DNA of 64,000 bases from Saccharibacillus sp. O23. GTDB lineage: Bacteria; Bacillota; Bacilli; Paenibacillales; Paenibacillaceae. The notes under the pieces were generated by a model, which was given only the letters and a program-made list of their open reading frames with translations, made no database searches and was not told the DNA's origin. A program made the translations under genes and the position numbers. The stretch is taken from contig NZ_NJDE01000018.1 in NCBI RefSeq assembly GCF_002205895.1, forward strand, positions 1-64,000, written 5' to 3'. This document shows positions 38,737 to 47,757 of this stretch, one piece after another; the first letter of the stretch is position 1, and every line of letters begins with the position of its first letter.

Positions 38737-38818
38737 CGTCTCTTCTGCTCTCTATACTACCCGAATCGCCGGCTTATGGGAAGGTTTCCCTTCGCCGCTT
38801 CGACGATCCGCTCGCGTT

Positions 38819-39907
38819 TTAACCGTTGCGCTTGGCGAAATCGCCCATGAAGTCCACCAGAGCCTCGATGCTTGCGCGAGGAACGGCGTTGTAGATCGAA
38901 GCGCGCAGACCGCCGACGCTGCGGTGTCCTTTGAGCCCGACGAATCCGAGCTGCTCGCTTTCTTTGGCGAACGCCTTCTCCAAATCTTCGGAACCGAGAC
39001 GGAACGTAACGTTCATCAGCGAGCGGCTGCCTTCTTGAGCGACGCCGCGGTAGAATCCGCCGCTTCCGTCGATCGCGTCGTACAGCAGTTTCGCTTTGGC
39101 TTCGTTTTTGGCTCCGATGCCTTCCAGACCGCCCTGCTCTTCCAACCAGCGCAGCGTCTGGTTAACCATGTAGATCGAGAAAGACGGCGGCGTGTTGTAG
39201 AGCGAGTTGTTCGACAGATGCGTGTCGTAACGGAACACCGTCGGGATATTCTTCGCTTCCCGCGCCAGCAGTTCTTCTCTAGCCACGACCAGCGTCACGC
39301 CCGACGGCCCGAGATTCTTCTGAGCGCCGGCGTAGATCAATCCGAATTTTTCGATATCGAGAGGGCGGCAGAAGATATCGCTCGACAAGTCCGCGATCAG
39401 CGGCACGCTGCCGGTATCCGGATATTCGGCAAATTGGGTACCTTCGATCGTCTCGTTGGACGTGATATGTACGTAAGCCGAGTTTTCTTGAACGTCGATC
39501 TCGCTCGGAGAAGGCATACGCGTAAACTTGTCGCCTTCCGTGGAAGCCGCCGTATAGACGTCGCCGATCAATTTGGCTTCTTTGGCCGCTTTGGACGCCC
39601 AGCTTCCGGTCATGACATAGCCGGCTTTCTTGCCGGATTCCAGCAGATTCATCGGAATCGTGGCGAACTGCGTGCTGGCTCCTCCTTGAAGGAACAATAC
39701 CTTGTAACCCGAAGGATTGCCCAGCAGCTTCAGTACGCGTTCCTGCGCCTCGTTATGCACGCTCTCGTAGACCGCGCCGCGGTGGGACATCTCCATGATC
39801 GACATGCCGGTTCCTTGAAACTCCACAAACTCCGCTTGCGCGCGCTCGAGTACCTCGAGCGGCAGCGCCGCAGGTCCCGCATTAAAGTTGTAAGCCCGTT
39901 TACTCAT
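38819..39907 (-). CDS. serC: Phosphoserine aminotransferase SerC
   Basis: A 362-residue class V aminotransferase that makes phosphoserine in serine synthesis; it may also serve vitamin B6 synthesis. The start YNFNAGPAALP is the family signature and the PLP lysine lies in GAQKNLGPSG (near 197). GAGGGGG precedes the ATG. It is a single gene with its own promoter and terminator. Confidence 0.96.
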   Translation of the reverse strand: MSKRAYNFNAGPAALPLEVLERAQAEFVEFQGTGMSIMEMSHRGAVYESVHNEAQERVLKLLGNPSGYKVLFLQGGASTQFATIPMNLLESGKKAGYVMTGSWASKAAKEAKLIGDVYTAASTEGDKFTRMPSPSEIDVQENSAYVHITSNETIEGTQFAEYPDTGSVPLIADLSSDIFCRPLDIEKFGLIYAGAQKNLGPSGVTLVVAREELLAREAKNIPTVFRYDTHLSNNSLYNTPPSFSIYMVNQTLRWLEEQGGLEGIGAKNEAKAKLLYDAIDGSGGFYRGVAQEGSRSLMNVTFRLGSEDLEKAFAKESEQLGFVGLKGHRSVGGLRASIYNAVPRASIEALVDFMGDFAKRNG

Positions 39908-39944
39908 GAATCGAATGCCCCCTCAAGCCCATAATTTAGGGTTA

Positions 39945-39973
39945 ATGATAACAGCAATCTAACATTACTTCAA
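39945..39973 (-). promoter_or_regulatory. serC promoter
   Basis: TTGAAG (39968-39973), 17 bp, TATCAT (39945-39950) with a TGT extended -10 on the minus strand. Confidence 0.65.
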
Positions 39974-40092
39974 GTAAAACCACAACGCGATAAAGCGATA
40001 ACGAACGTCTTCCAAACAGGGTGTACATTTTTCGCCACAAAATCGAGAATGTTCGTGTTTTCGGTTTTGGACAAATTAATTTTAGAAAACAA

Positions 40093-40121
40093 TTGACCTC
40101 AACAATTTTCGACATTATACT
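40093..40121 (+). promoter_or_regulatory. Chemoreceptor gene promoter
   Basis: TTGACC (40093-40098), 17-bp spacer, TATACT (40116-40121): a strong sigma-A promoter, not a sigma-D one. Confidence 0.7.
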
Positions 40122-40178
40122 GCAATAGTTGTAATCAGCTCTACTTCTTATCCAATTTCCATTAAAAGGAGATCCGAC

Positions 40179-41921
40179 ATGCACATCGCTCGAAACCGCG
40201 CTTGGGGTTATGCCGCCTTATTCCTTATTCTGGCTCTCGCCGAACTTCCGCTCCGCAGCATCGCTTGGCAAGGCGGCAACGTTTTGCACACTTCGATGGA
40301 GATCATGGCTACGATGTTGGCCGCCTTCATCGGCATTCTCGCTCTCGTCTACTACTACACGCAAAATCAGACCTCCATGCTGCTGATCGGCAGCGGATTT
40401 CTCGGAACCGCTCTGCTCGACGGCTATCACGCCGTCGTCACGTCTCCTTTTTTCGCGGATGTCTTCCCTTCCGTCTCTTCTTCGCTCGTCGCCTGGAGTT
40501 GGCTGGCTTCCCGAATGTTCCTGTCCGTGCTTCTTGTGCTGGCTTGGTTGTTCTGGACGCGGCGTCAGAACGAAGCCGACGATCGCAGACGGGCCGAACG
40601 GCTGGTTTACGGAATCACGGGCGCATTGACGCTGGCCTGCTTCTTGTTTTTCATTTTCGTACCGCTTCCGAAAGCGTACGTCGAAGGCAGCTTTATCGGC
40701 CGTCCGCAGGAACTGGTTCCGGGCGTGCTGTTCGCGATCGCCCTCTACGGCCATCTGCGACTGGGTCATTGGAAAACCCGGCATTTCGAGCATTGGCTCG
40801 TGCTGTCCATCATTGCGGGACTGATGACGCAATTCGGCTTTATGTCGCTCTCCCATTCCTCTTACGATATCAGCTTCGATACGGCCCATCTGCTGAAAAA
40901 AGTCAGCTACATTCTGGTCTTGACCGGCCTTCTGATCAGCATGTACTTCCAATTCAAGCGGGCCGAAGCGAGTACCGACATTTTGCGGCAAAAACAACAG
41001 CTCGAGCAGATTATGATGCAGGCCGGCAGCACGTCCGACCAAATCGTTTCGCTGGCCGGCGAACTTTCCGACCTTCAACGCAGCAGCCGGGAAGTCAACG
41101 GGCGTATCGTAGACGCCGTAAAAGACATCGCCCGACACTCGCGGCTTCAATCGCAAGGCACGCTGGAAAGCACGGCGGCGATCGGCGAGATCGCGCACGG
41201 CATCCTTCATGTGGCGGAGATCAGCAGCGAAGTGGCCGAACAGGCCAAGATCGCGACGCAACAGTCCGAAGCCGGAACGCACTCCGTCCAAAACGCGATC
41301 GCTCAAATGCAGCAAATTCGCGAGAAGGTATCCGCTTCTTCGGCCTCGATCGGCGAACTCGATACCATGTCCGAACAGATCGCTTCCGTGATCGCTTTTA
41401 TCCGCGACGTCGCTTCTCAGACTCAACTGCTGGCGCTTAACGCCGCGATCGAAGCTGCCCATGCCGGCGAAAAAGGACGCGGGTTCGAAGTCGTCGCCAC
41501 GGAGGTGCGCAAGCTGTCCGAAGAAACCGGGTCCGCCGTACAGGAGATCGCCGGCGTCGTAACCGAAATTCGTCGCCGAATCAGCCGTTCGTCCGAAGAA
41601 ATGATCTTGATCAACCAAGAAGTCGAATACGGCATGCAGCGTCTGGAATCGAGCAGCGAACAGTTTCGCGGCATTCTTGAAGCAACCGGACATTCCGAAA
41701 TGCGGATTCAGGGCGTCAGCGCTTCGGCGGAAGAAATCTCCGCCGGCACCCAACAAGCCGCGTCTTCGATGGAAAATCTCGGACGGTTGTCGAAACTTTC
41801 CGAAGAAGAAGCGGACAAAGTCGCCCGTATGAATGAAGATTATGCCGCTCTGCTCACGCGCTTCTCCGATCTGATCGAAGATCTCAACCGCGTTTCCTCC
41901 GAACTGAAGTCGGCGATCTAA
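40179..41921 (+). CDS. Methyl-accepting chemotaxis protein with MASE3-type sensor
   Basis: A 580-residue chemoreceptor. Residues 8-260 hold seven or eight membrane helices that match the MASE3 sensor ([10 protein letters not shown] and [11 protein letters not shown]). There is no large outer ligand domain and no clear HAMP. The cytosolic signalling part (about 290-575) has the CheA/CheW-binding tip near 408-450 ([19 protein letters not shown]). The signal is probably sensed within the membrane. AAGGAG precedes the ATG. Confidence 0.93.
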   Translation: MHIARNRAWGYAALFLILALAELPLRSIAWQGGNVLHTSMEIMATMLAAFIGILALVYYYTQNQTSMLLIGSGFLGTALLDGYHAVVTSPFFADVFPSVSSSLVAWSWLASRMFLSVLLVLAWLFWTRRQNEADDRRRAERLVYGITGALTLACFLFFIFVPLPKAYVEGSFIGRPQELVPGVLFAIALYGHLRLGHWKTRHFEHWLVLSIIAGLMTQFGFMSLSHSSYDISFDTAHLLKKVSYILVLTGLLISMYFQFKRAEASTDILRQKQQLEQIMMQAGSTSDQIVSLAGELSDLQRSSREVNGRIVDAVKDIARHSRLQSQGTLESTAAIGEIAHGILHVAEISSEVAEQAKIATQQSEAGTHSVQNAIAQMQQIREKVSASSASIGELDTMSEQIASVIAFIRDVASQTQLLALNAAIEAAHAGEKGRGFEVVATEVRKLSEETGSAVQEIAGVVTEIRRRISRSSEEMILINQEVEYGMQRLESSSEQFRGILEATGHSEMRIQGVSASAEEISAGTQQAASSMENLGRLSKLSEEEADKVARMNEDYAALLTRFSDLIEDLNRVSSELKSAI

Positions 41922-41953
41922 GCGCAGTTCAGCCGCTGGGCAAGCTCTCCGTA

Positions 41954-41979
41954 ACGTCCGCCCCTTGCCGGGCGGGCGT
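41954..41979 (+). terminator. Terminator of the chemoreceptor gene
   Basis: ACGTCCGCCC pairs with GGGCGGGCGT, followed by TTTTTTTCG. Confidence 0.85.
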
Positions 41980-42045
41980 TTTTTTCGCGCAATACGGCCG
42001 CGAAGCATATCCCTGCCGCCGTTCAGGCGGCGAAATCCGAATAAA

Positions 42046-42077
42046 AAAGCCTCCGTCCCGGTCGGGACGGAGGCTTT
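42046..42077 (-). terminator. Terminator of glnA
   Basis: A perfect 14-bp stem (AAAGCCTCCGTCCC) with loop GGTC, followed on the minus strand by T-rich sequence. Confidence 0.85.
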
Positions 42078-42117
42078 CGTTATGCGGCCCGCAATTTCGC
42101 GAATCGCCCGGAAGCGA

Positions 42118-43542
42118 TTAGCAGTCGTAGTACAGGCTGTATTCGTGCGGATGAACGCGGATCGAAACTTGTTTCGCTTCGGCGCGTTTGAACGCGATGT
42201 AGTTGGCGATGAAGTCTTCGGAGAAGACGTTGCCTTCCGTCAGGAACGCGCTGTCCGCTTCGAGCGCGTCAAGCGCTTCTTCCAGGGAACCCGGAACGCT
42301 GCGGATTTGGGATTTCTCTTCTTCCGGCAGATCGTACAGGTTCTTGTCGGCAGGACCGTAGCCCAGCTCGACCGGGTTGATTTTCTTCTTGATGCCGTCC
42401 AGGCCGGCCATCAGCATCGCCGCGAAAGCGAGGTAAGGGTTAGCCGTGGAGTCCGGCGTACGGAACTCGATGCGGCAGCCTTTAGGCGTTACGGCAGCGA
42501 CCGGGATACGGACGGCCGCGGAACGGTTGCCTTTGGAGAAGACGAGGTTAACCGGAGCTTCGTAACCCGGAACCAGACGTTTGAACGAGTTCGTGCTCGG
42601 GTTCGTCAGCGCGATCAGGGCCGGAGCGTGGTACAGGATGCCGCCGATGTAGTTCAGCGCCATTTCGCTCAGGTTCGCGTAGCCGCCTTTTTCGTAGAAC
42701 AAAGGCTCGCCGTCTTTGAAGATCGATTGGTGAACGTGCATGCCGCTGCCGTTGTCGCCGAAGAGCGGTTTAGGCATAAACGTAGCCGTTTTGCCGTATT
42801 GGCGAGCGGTGTTGTGCACGATGTACTTGTATTTGAGCAGGTTGTCGGCCGTTTTCTTCAGCGTGTCGAAACGGAAGTTGATTTCCGCTTGACCGGCAGT
42901 CGCCACTTCGTGGTGGTGACGTTCGATCACGAGGCCCGCTTCTTCGAGCAGACGACACATTTCGCTGCGGATGTCCTGTTGGCTGTCGACCGGAGCGACC
43001 GGTACGTATCCGCCTTTGACGCCCACTTTGAAGCCGAGGTTGCCGCCTTCTTCTTTGCGGTTGGTGTTCCAAGCCGCTTCTTCGGAATCGACTTCGAACG
43101 AAGCGCCGTTCATGCCGCTGTGGTAACGAACGTCGTCGAAGATGAAGAACTCGGATTCAGGCGCGAAGAACGCTGCCGAACCCACGCCGCTTGCTTGCAT
43201 GAATTCTTCGGCTTTCTCGGCGATGCCGCGAGGGTCGCGATCGTAACGGTCGCCGTCCGGCGTATGGATGTTGCACATAATGTTCAATGTTGGATGAGCG
43301 GTGAAAGCGTCGATGTAGACCGATTCCGGATCCGGCATCATGACCATATCCGACTCTTCGATCCCGCGGAAGCCCGGAATCGACGATCCGTCGAAGGCAA
43401 CCCCGTTCTCGAACGTTTCTTCTTCAACCGCGCTTGCAGGGACCGAAATGTGGTGAGCTTTGCCCGACAGATCCACGAAACGGAAATCAACCCACTCGAT
43501 GTTGTTCTCCTGAATAAGCTTCAATACTTTTTCTACCGACAT
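42118..43542 (-). CDS. glnA: Glutamine synthetase, type I
   Basis: A 474-residue type I glutamine synthetase (glutamate + NH3 + ATP). Metal and substrate motifs include FDGSSIPGF, PESEFF, NGSGMHVHQS and NPYLAFAAML. It is longer than the ~444-residue Bacillus enzyme and carries KNLYDLPEEE (Tyr403), the segment that in GSI-beta enzymes such as E. coli GlnA is adenylylated. No glnR gene is beside it, yet a GlnR/TnrA box lies upstream. GGGAGG precedes the ATG. Confidence 0.96.
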   Translation of the reverse strand: MSVEKVLKLIQENNIEWVDFRFVDLSGKAHHISVPASAVEEETFENGVAFDGSSIPGFRGIEESDMVMMPDPESVYIDAFTAHPTLNIMCNIHTPDGDRYDRDPRGIAEKAEEFMQASGVGSAAFFAPESEFFIFDDVRYHSGMNGASFEVDSEEAAWNTNRKEEGGNLGFKVGVKGGYVPVAPVDSQQDIRSEMCRLLEEAGLVIERHHHEVATAGQAEINFRFDTLKKTADNLLKYKYIVHNTARQYGKTATFMPKPLFGDNGSGMHVHQSIFKDGEPLFYEKGGYANLSEMALNYIGGILYHAPALIALTNPSTNSFKRLVPGYEAPVNLVFSKGNRSAAVRIPVAAVTPKGCRIEFRTPDSTANPYLAFAAMLMAGLDGIKKKINPVELGYGPADKNLYDLPEEEKSQIRSVPGSLEEALDALEADSAFLTEGNVFSEDFIANYIAFKRAEAKQVSIRVHPHEYSLYYDC

Positions 43543-43619
43543 GTCACTTTCCTCCCAAATTTCCGAACATTGAACGGATATGCGTTATGAAACGTTCATG
43601 CTCTTTTTTCGCTGTCGTC

Positions 43620-43648
43620 ATTATAAAACGGCACTATTTAGCAGTCAA
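43620..43648 (-). promoter_or_regulatory. glnA promoter
   Basis: TTGACT (43643-43648), 17 bp, TATAAT (43620-43625) on the minus strand, a near-consensus sigma-A promoter. Confidence 0.8.
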
Positions 43649-43654
43649 GTCTCA

Positions 43655-43693
43655 TGTCAGCTATTTTTTACGGGTATGTGAGTTATGCTCACA
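43655..43693 (-). promoter_or_regulatory. GlnR/TnrA operator region of glnA
   Basis: TGTGA-N7-TCACA (43677-43693) matches the TGTNAN7TNACA consensus at every fixed base. A weaker half-site pair, TGTCA-N8-TTACG (43655-43672), lies between it and the -35. The two-site layout upstream of glnA resembles that of B. subtilis glnRA. Confidence 0.7.
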
Positions 43694-43723
43694 CTTTCGT
43701 GAAATTTAAAGCAATTTGTCAAG

Positions 43724-43766
43724 AAAGCCCGACGTCGGCCGCAAACGGCGGTACGACGCGGGCTTT
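43724..43766 (-). terminator. Terminator of the DAHP synthase gene
   Basis: AAAGCCCG-CGTCG pairs with CGACG-CGGGCTTT around a 16-base loop, with one bulge; T-rich tail on the minus strand. Confidence 0.7.
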
Positions 43767-43822
43767 TTCGATTGTAAAGCATGGAAAGCAGGTTAGCTTT
43801 TTTGTTAACTTCCGTTCAAAAA

Positions 43823-44887
43823 TTAGACGATCGCCCAATTTTTAAAAGCGTCCGCTTCCGCTTTGGTCGTGGAGAAGCTTTTGCCGACGATCGGAGACAA
43901 TTGCTCCAGATCGCGAAGCAGGCCGGCGAACTGATCCGGGAACAGCGATTGGACGCCGTCGCCCGTCATCGAATTGTCGGGATCGGTATGCATCTCGATG
44001 ATCAGGCCGTCCGCGCCTGCGGCCACCGAAGCTTTGGCCATCGGTTCGACGAGTTCGCGTCGGCCGGTGCCGTGGCTCGGATCGGAGATGACCGGCAGAT
44101 GGCTCAGGCTCTGAAGAACCGGAATCGCCGCGAGATCGAGGGTATTGCGCGTGTACGGTTCGAACGTGCGGATGCCGCGCTCGCACAGCATGACGTCCGG
44201 GTTGCCGCCGGCCAGAATGTATTCGGCGGCGTTCAGCAGTTCGTCGTACGTCGCGCTGAAGCCGCGCTTCAGCAGCACCGGACGGCCGCACGTGCCCAGT
44301 TTGCGGAGCAGATCGAAGTTCTGCATGTTCCGCGTGCCGATCTGCAGGATATCGGCGTATTCCGCGCAGATGTCGACGTATTCCGGCGTCATGACTTCGG
44401 TGATCGTGAGCAGGCCGTGCTTTTTGCCGGCTTCCGCCATCATGATCAGGCCTTCTACGCCTACGCCTTGGAAGCTGTAAGGACCGGTACGCGGTTTGAA
44501 CGCGCCGCCGCGCAGCACTTGGCCGCCGGCCGCTTTGACCAGCCGGGCGATCTCGTCGATCTGCTCCGGCGATTCGACCGCGCAAGGTCCGCCCATGACG
44601 ACCAGTTCGCCGCCGCCGATCTTCACGTCGCCGATCTGGATGACCGTGTTTTCCGGATGGAAATCGCGGCTCGCCAATTTGTAGGACTTGGAGATCTTCA
44701 CGACGTCTTCGACGCCTTTCATCTGACGCAGATGCTCCGCCAATCTCGGCTCGGCTTTGCCGACCAAGCCTACGACCGTACGGTCGGCGCCTCTCGATAG
44801 ATGGACGGTCAACCCTTCTTTTTCGATCACGCGGATGACTTCCTGCAATTGCTCCTCCGGAGCTTGGTTCGATAAGATCGCGATCAT
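43823..44887 (-). CDS. aroF: 3-Deoxy-7-phosphoheptulonate synthase (DAHP synthase)
   Basis: A 354-residue type I-beta DAHP synthase, first enzyme of the shikimate pathway (phosphoenolpyruvate + erythrose 4-phosphate). Residues 1-70 form a ferredoxin-like regulatory domain; the barrel begins near 85 with GGPCAVES and contains [12 protein letters not shown] and DPSHGTGRR. The N-terminal domain in this class is linked to feedback control. AAGGAAGAG precedes the ATG. It is monocistronic. Confidence 0.96.
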   Translation of the reverse strand: MIAILSNQAPEEQLQEVIRVIEKEGLTVHLSRGADRTVVGLVGKAEPRLAEHLRQMKGVEDVVKISKSYKLASRDFHPENTVIQIGDVKIGGGELVVMGGPCAVESPEQIDEIARLVKAAGGQVLRGGAFKPRTGPYSFQGVGVEGLIMMAEAGKKHGLLTITEVMTPEYVDICAEYADILQIGTRNMQNFDLLRKLGTCGRPVLLKRGFSATYDELLNAAEYILAGGNPDVMLCERGIRTFEPYTRNTLDLAAIPVLQSLSHLPVISDPSHGTGRRELVEPMAKASVAAGADGLIIEMHTDPDNSMTGDGVQSLFPDQFAGLLRDLEQLSPIVGKSFSTTKAEADAFKNWAIV

Positions 44888-44992
44888 AATATTCTCTTCC
44901 TTTCGTTATGGGAATGGGAACGTTGTTCCCTGTTGTCTTTTTGTCTTTTCGGGAGGGATACCCCTAATCCGAAGATTATTTCGCACTTAGAC

Positions 44993-45016
44993 GCTTTTAA
45001 GCTTTTATGCTTTTAT
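44993..45016 (-). repeat. Three tandem 8-base repeats in the aroF leader
   Basis: TAAAAGCN occurs three times with period 8 in the predicted 5' UTR of the DAHP synthase gene. It is too short to classify and may be chance or a protein- or RNA-binding site. Confidence 0.4.
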
Positions 45017-45027
45017 CCGTTGAAGTA

Positions 45028-45056
45028 ACTCTAACAAAAAAAGCGCCTACCGTCAA
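45028..45056 (-). promoter_or_regulatory. aroF promoter inside a hairpin
   Basis: TTGACG (45051-45056), 17 bp, extended -10 TGTTAGAGT (TAGAGT at 45028-45033). The -35 lies in the loop of the hairpin at 45037-45075. Confidence 0.5.
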
Positions 45057-45075
45057 CCCGGAAAGACGCTTTTTT
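45037..45075. terminator. AT-flanked hairpin upstream of aroF
   Basis: AAAAAAGCG pairs with CGCTTTTTT around a 21-base loop. It could end transcripts from either side. It is the second terminator between aldA and aroF. Confidence 0.5.
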
Positions 45076-45076
45076 G

Positions 45077-45225
45077 CGGAAACCTATTCCGCTCTTCGAA
45101 TGTGCATGAAGCGGACGGCAAATCAGGAGCTTTCTCAAGTCTCTCCTGTGCGGACAATCGTCTTCCCCCGCTGCATCGCCTCTATTCATGTCCGCCTGCG
45201 CGTTACCGCTATCAGGCCGCTGACG
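45077..45225. other. Gap between two terminators
   Basis: About 150 bp lie between the terminators at 45037-45075 and 45232-45266 with no coding frame that has a ribosome site. GTCCGC and GCGGAC occur several times and CAGGAG/CTCCTG form a short stem. I see no good promoter, so a small RNA is only a possibility. Confidence 0.3.
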
Positions 45226-45231
45226 AAAAAA

Positions 45232-45266
45232 GCCGGAACGTTTCCCTGATCGGAAAACGTTCCGGC
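45232..45266 (-). terminator. Terminator of aldA
   Basis: GCCGGAACGTTT-CC pairs with GG-AAACGTTCCGGC, followed on the minus strand by TTTTTTCG. Confidence 0.85.
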
Positions 45267-45370
45267 CGAGTGCTTTGGCCGAATGATCGGTCAAACCGCT
45301 CTCCCGTTTCGACCGCAAGCAGCGGAGAAGCTTATTGTCGACAGACTCTTATTGAAGTTTTATCGAAACT

Positions 45371-46816
45371 TTATTCGATGTTTTTGTCGTACTGCAAATA
45401 CACCACTTGGGTCTGCAGGTATTCGTTCAAGCCGTGTTTGCCGTCCGCGCCGCCGATGCCGGATTTGCGCCAGCCCGCGTGGAAACCTTGCATAGCCTCG
45501 AAGTTCTCGCGGTTGATATACGTTTCTCCGTATTTGAGGCGTTTGATCACTTTCATCGCCACGTTCAAATTCTGCGTATAGAGCGACGAAGTCAAGCCGA
45601 ATTCGCTGTCGTTCGCCAGTTCGATCGCTTCGTCCAGCGTCTTGAACGAGACGATCGGGATGACCGGACCGAAGATCTCTTCTTGGATGATCTCCATGTC
45701 GTTGCGCGCGTCGCCGATGACCGTCGGCTCATAGAAGCTGCCGGTTCCTTCGACTTTGCTGCCGCCCAGCAGCACTTTCGCGCCTTGTTCGACGGCACGA
45801 TCGACTTTCGCCTGCACGGAAGCCTGCGCGTCTTTGTTGATCAGCGGGCCCATCTGAATGCCTTCGTCGGTGAGCGGGTTGCCGTACTTGACGGCTTTCA
45901 TCGCTTCGACGAGGCGGCTCGTGAATTCGTCTTTGATCTCTTCGTGCACGTATACGCGTTCCGCGCAGTTGCATACTTGTCCCGTATTGATGACGCGCGA
46001 GTCCACGACCGACTTGACCGCCAGATCGAGATCGGCGTCTTTGTGCACGATCGCCGGCGCTTTGCCGCCCAGTTCCAGACTGACTTTGATGATATTCTCG
46101 GCGGCCGCTTCCATGACTTTCTGCCCGGCCGGCACGCTGCCCGTCAAGCTGACCATGCCCACCTTCGGATTGCTCGCCAGTTCGTTGCCCACTTCGCCGC
46201 CGCGTCCGGTCACGAGATTGAATACGCCCGCCGGCAGACCGACCTTATCGACGATCTTCGTGAACGCGATCGCATTGTTCGGCGATTCCGCGCTCGGCTT
46301 CACCACGATCGTATTGCCGGTGATCAGCGCCGGAGCCATCTTGCGGGCGATCAGGAAGAACGGGAAGTTCCACGGCAGGATGCCGGTGGTCACGCCGATC
46401 GCTCTTTTGAACACGAAGATGTTCTCGTTGCCGCGGTCGCTCTGGACGATCTCGCCTTCGTAACGACGCGCCCATTCCGCCATATAATCCATATAATCCG
46501 CCGTGAAGTTCACTTCGACGGTCGACAATTCGAGCGTCTTGCCCACTTCTTCGGAAATCAGACGGGCGATCTCTTCCGACTGCTCGCGGATTCCGTCCGC
46601 GATGCGGTGCAGATAGACGCCGCGCTCGACCGCCGGCGTTTCTTCCCAAGCCGACTGCGCCGCTTCCGCCGCGTCGATCGCCCGAACGACGTCTCCGCGC
46701 GTCGCTTTCGGCACCTGCGAAACGATTTCGTCCGTCGAAGGGTTGGTCACGTCCATCCATTCTCCGTTTTCCGCATCGGTAAATTGCCCGTTAATATACA
46801 TCTGATGTTTTTGCAC
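45371..46816 (-). CDS. aldA: Lactaldehyde / glycolaldehyde dehydrogenase
   Basis: A 481-residue NAD-dependent aldehyde dehydrogenase. By memory it is strikingly close to E. coli AldA along its length, including ADYIDYMAEWARRYEGE-like and EAMQGFHAGWRKSGIGG segments. The catalytic Cys is in GQVCNCAERV and the Glu in SLELGGKAP. It oxidises L-lactaldehyde to L-lactate. The GTG start has GGAGG eight bases upstream. It is divergent from lutABC, which consumes the lactate it would form. Confidence 0.93.
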   Translation of the reverse strand: MQKHQMYINGQFTDAENGEWMDVTNPSTDEIVSQVPKATRGDVVRAIDAAEAAQSAWEETPAVERGVYLHRIADGIREQSEEIARLISEEVGKTLELSTVEVNFTADYMDYMAEWARRYEGEIVQSDRGNENIFVFKRAIGVTTGILPWNFPFFLIARKMAPALITGNTIVVKPSAESPNNAIAFTKIVDKVGLPAGVFNLVTGRGGEVGNELASNPKVGMVSLTGSVPAGQKVMEAAAENIIKVSLELGGKAPAIVHKDADLDLAVKSVVDSRVINTGQVCNCAERVYVHEEIKDEFTSRLVEAMKAVKYGNPLTDEGIQMGPLINKDAQASVQAKVDRAVEQGAKVLLGGSKVEGTGSFYEPTVIGDARNDMEIIQEEIFGPVIPIVSFKTLDEAIELANDSEFGLTSSLYTQNLNVAMKVIKRLKYGETYINRENFEAMQGFHAGWRKSGIGGADGKHGLNEYLQTQVVYLQYDKNIE

Positions 46817-46867
46817 CGGTCCTGCCTCCTCAGAAATGGGTTAAAATGTCTTGGTCTTCATCCACAT

Positions 46868-46897
46868 TGTAAACGTTATCAATTTTTATTGTCAACA
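46868..46897 (-). promoter_or_regulatory. aldA promoter overlapped by a perfect cre
   Basis: TTGACA (46892-46897), 18 bp, TACAAT (46868-46873) on the minus strand. TGTAAACGTTATCA (46870-46883, plus strand) matches the cre consensus TGWAANCGNTNWCA at every position and covers the -10, so CcpA should repress. Confidence 0.8.
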
Positions 46898-46913
46898 TTT
46901 TTGGCTTTAAAAT

Positions 46914-46963
46914 TGTGGTTTTGTGATGTTTTTTATTTAATTTTTGTACTATTGTGGTTTTCA
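46914..46963 (+). repeat. Two perfect 11-bp direct repeats in the aldA-lut control region
   Basis: ATTGTGGTTTT occurs at 46914-46924 and 46953-46963, 39 bp apart. The second copy sits in the spacer of the lutABC promoter. They may bind a specific regulator such as a LutR-type GntR protein, not encoded in this window. Confidence 0.5.
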
Positions 46964-46975
46964 AGCGTACAATCG
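46946..46975 (+). promoter_or_regulatory. lutABC promoter
   Basis: TTGTAC (46946-46951), 18 bp, TACAAT (46970-46975), 35 bp before the lutA start. Confidence 0.6.
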
Positions 46976-47010
46976 AAGAGTAGAATAAAGGAAAAACGGA
47001 GGGATCGCAT

Positions 47011-47757
47011 ATGAAAGTCAGCATTTTCTCGACCTGTCTGGTGGATCTCATGTTCCCCGGCGTAGGCCGCGCGATGGTCGAAGTTCTCGAACGGCTCGGC
47101 TGCGAAACGGATTTTCCGGCTTCTCAAGTCTGCTGCGGGCAGCCGACCTATAACAGCGGTTATCTGGAAGAGTCGAAGCAGGCGATGATCAACATGATGC
47201 TCGCGTTCGAACATTCGGATTACGTCGTCGGCCCTTCGGGCTCCTGCATCGCCATGTTCCATGAATACCCTCATGTCTTCGCGGGCGATCCGCAGTGGGA
47301 AATGAAAGCGATTGCGTTAAAAGAAAAATCGTACGAGTTCACGCAGTTCATCGTTCGCGTTCTCGGCGTTACCGACGTGGGCGCGAAACTCGAAGGCAGC
47401 GCGACGTATCATCGCTCCTGCCATATGACGAGACTGCTCGGCGAAGCGGAGACGCCTTTCCTGCTGCTCGAGAACGTGGACGGGCTGCAGCTCGAACCGC
47501 TTAAGAACAGCGACAACTGCTGCGGGTTCGGCGGCACGTTCTCCGTGAAGATGCCTCGGATTTCCGAGCAGATGGTCGACGAAAAAAGCGCCTGCGTCGC
47601 GGAAACGGGCGCGGAATATCTGATCAGCGCGGACATGGGCTGCTTGATGAATATCGGCGGGCGAATGTCGCGCACGGGCAAAGAGATCAAAGTCATGCAT
47701 ATCGCGGAAGTGTTGAACAGCCGGCCGGCGGCCGTCAAAGGAGGAATCTACGCATGA
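47011..47757 (+). CDS. lutA: L-lactate oxidation protein LutA
   Basis: A 248-residue protein with two CCG (DUF224) domains: [11 protein letters not shown] and [11 protein letters not shown]. These cysteine-rich units bind an Fe-S cofactor. LutA, LutB and LutC together oxidise L-lactate to pyruvate in B. subtilis without NAD. CGGAGGGA precedes the ATG. The stop overlaps the lutB start as ATGA. Confidence 0.95.
   Translation: MKVSIFSTCLVDLMFPGVGRAMVEVLERLGCETDFPASQVCCGQPTYNSGYLEESKQAMINMMLAFEHSDYVVGPSGSCIAMFHEYPHVFAGDPQWEMKAIALKEKSYEFTQFIVRVLGVTDVGAKLEGSATYHRSCHMTRLLGEAETPFLLLENVDGLQLEPLKNSDNCCGFGGTFSVKMPRISEQMVDEKSACVAETGAEYLISADMGCLMNIGGRMSRTGKEIKVMHIAEVLNSRPAAVKGGIYA

Noticed and set aside
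43655-43672. A second perfect GlnR/TnrA box
   Set aside because: The half-sites are spaced by eight bases and one base differs, so it is at best a weak site.
45028-45075. Leader attenuation of aroF by the hairpin at 45037-45075
   Set aside because: The best promoter has its -35 in the hairpin loop and -10 after it, so the hairpin lies upstream of the transcript rather than in it.
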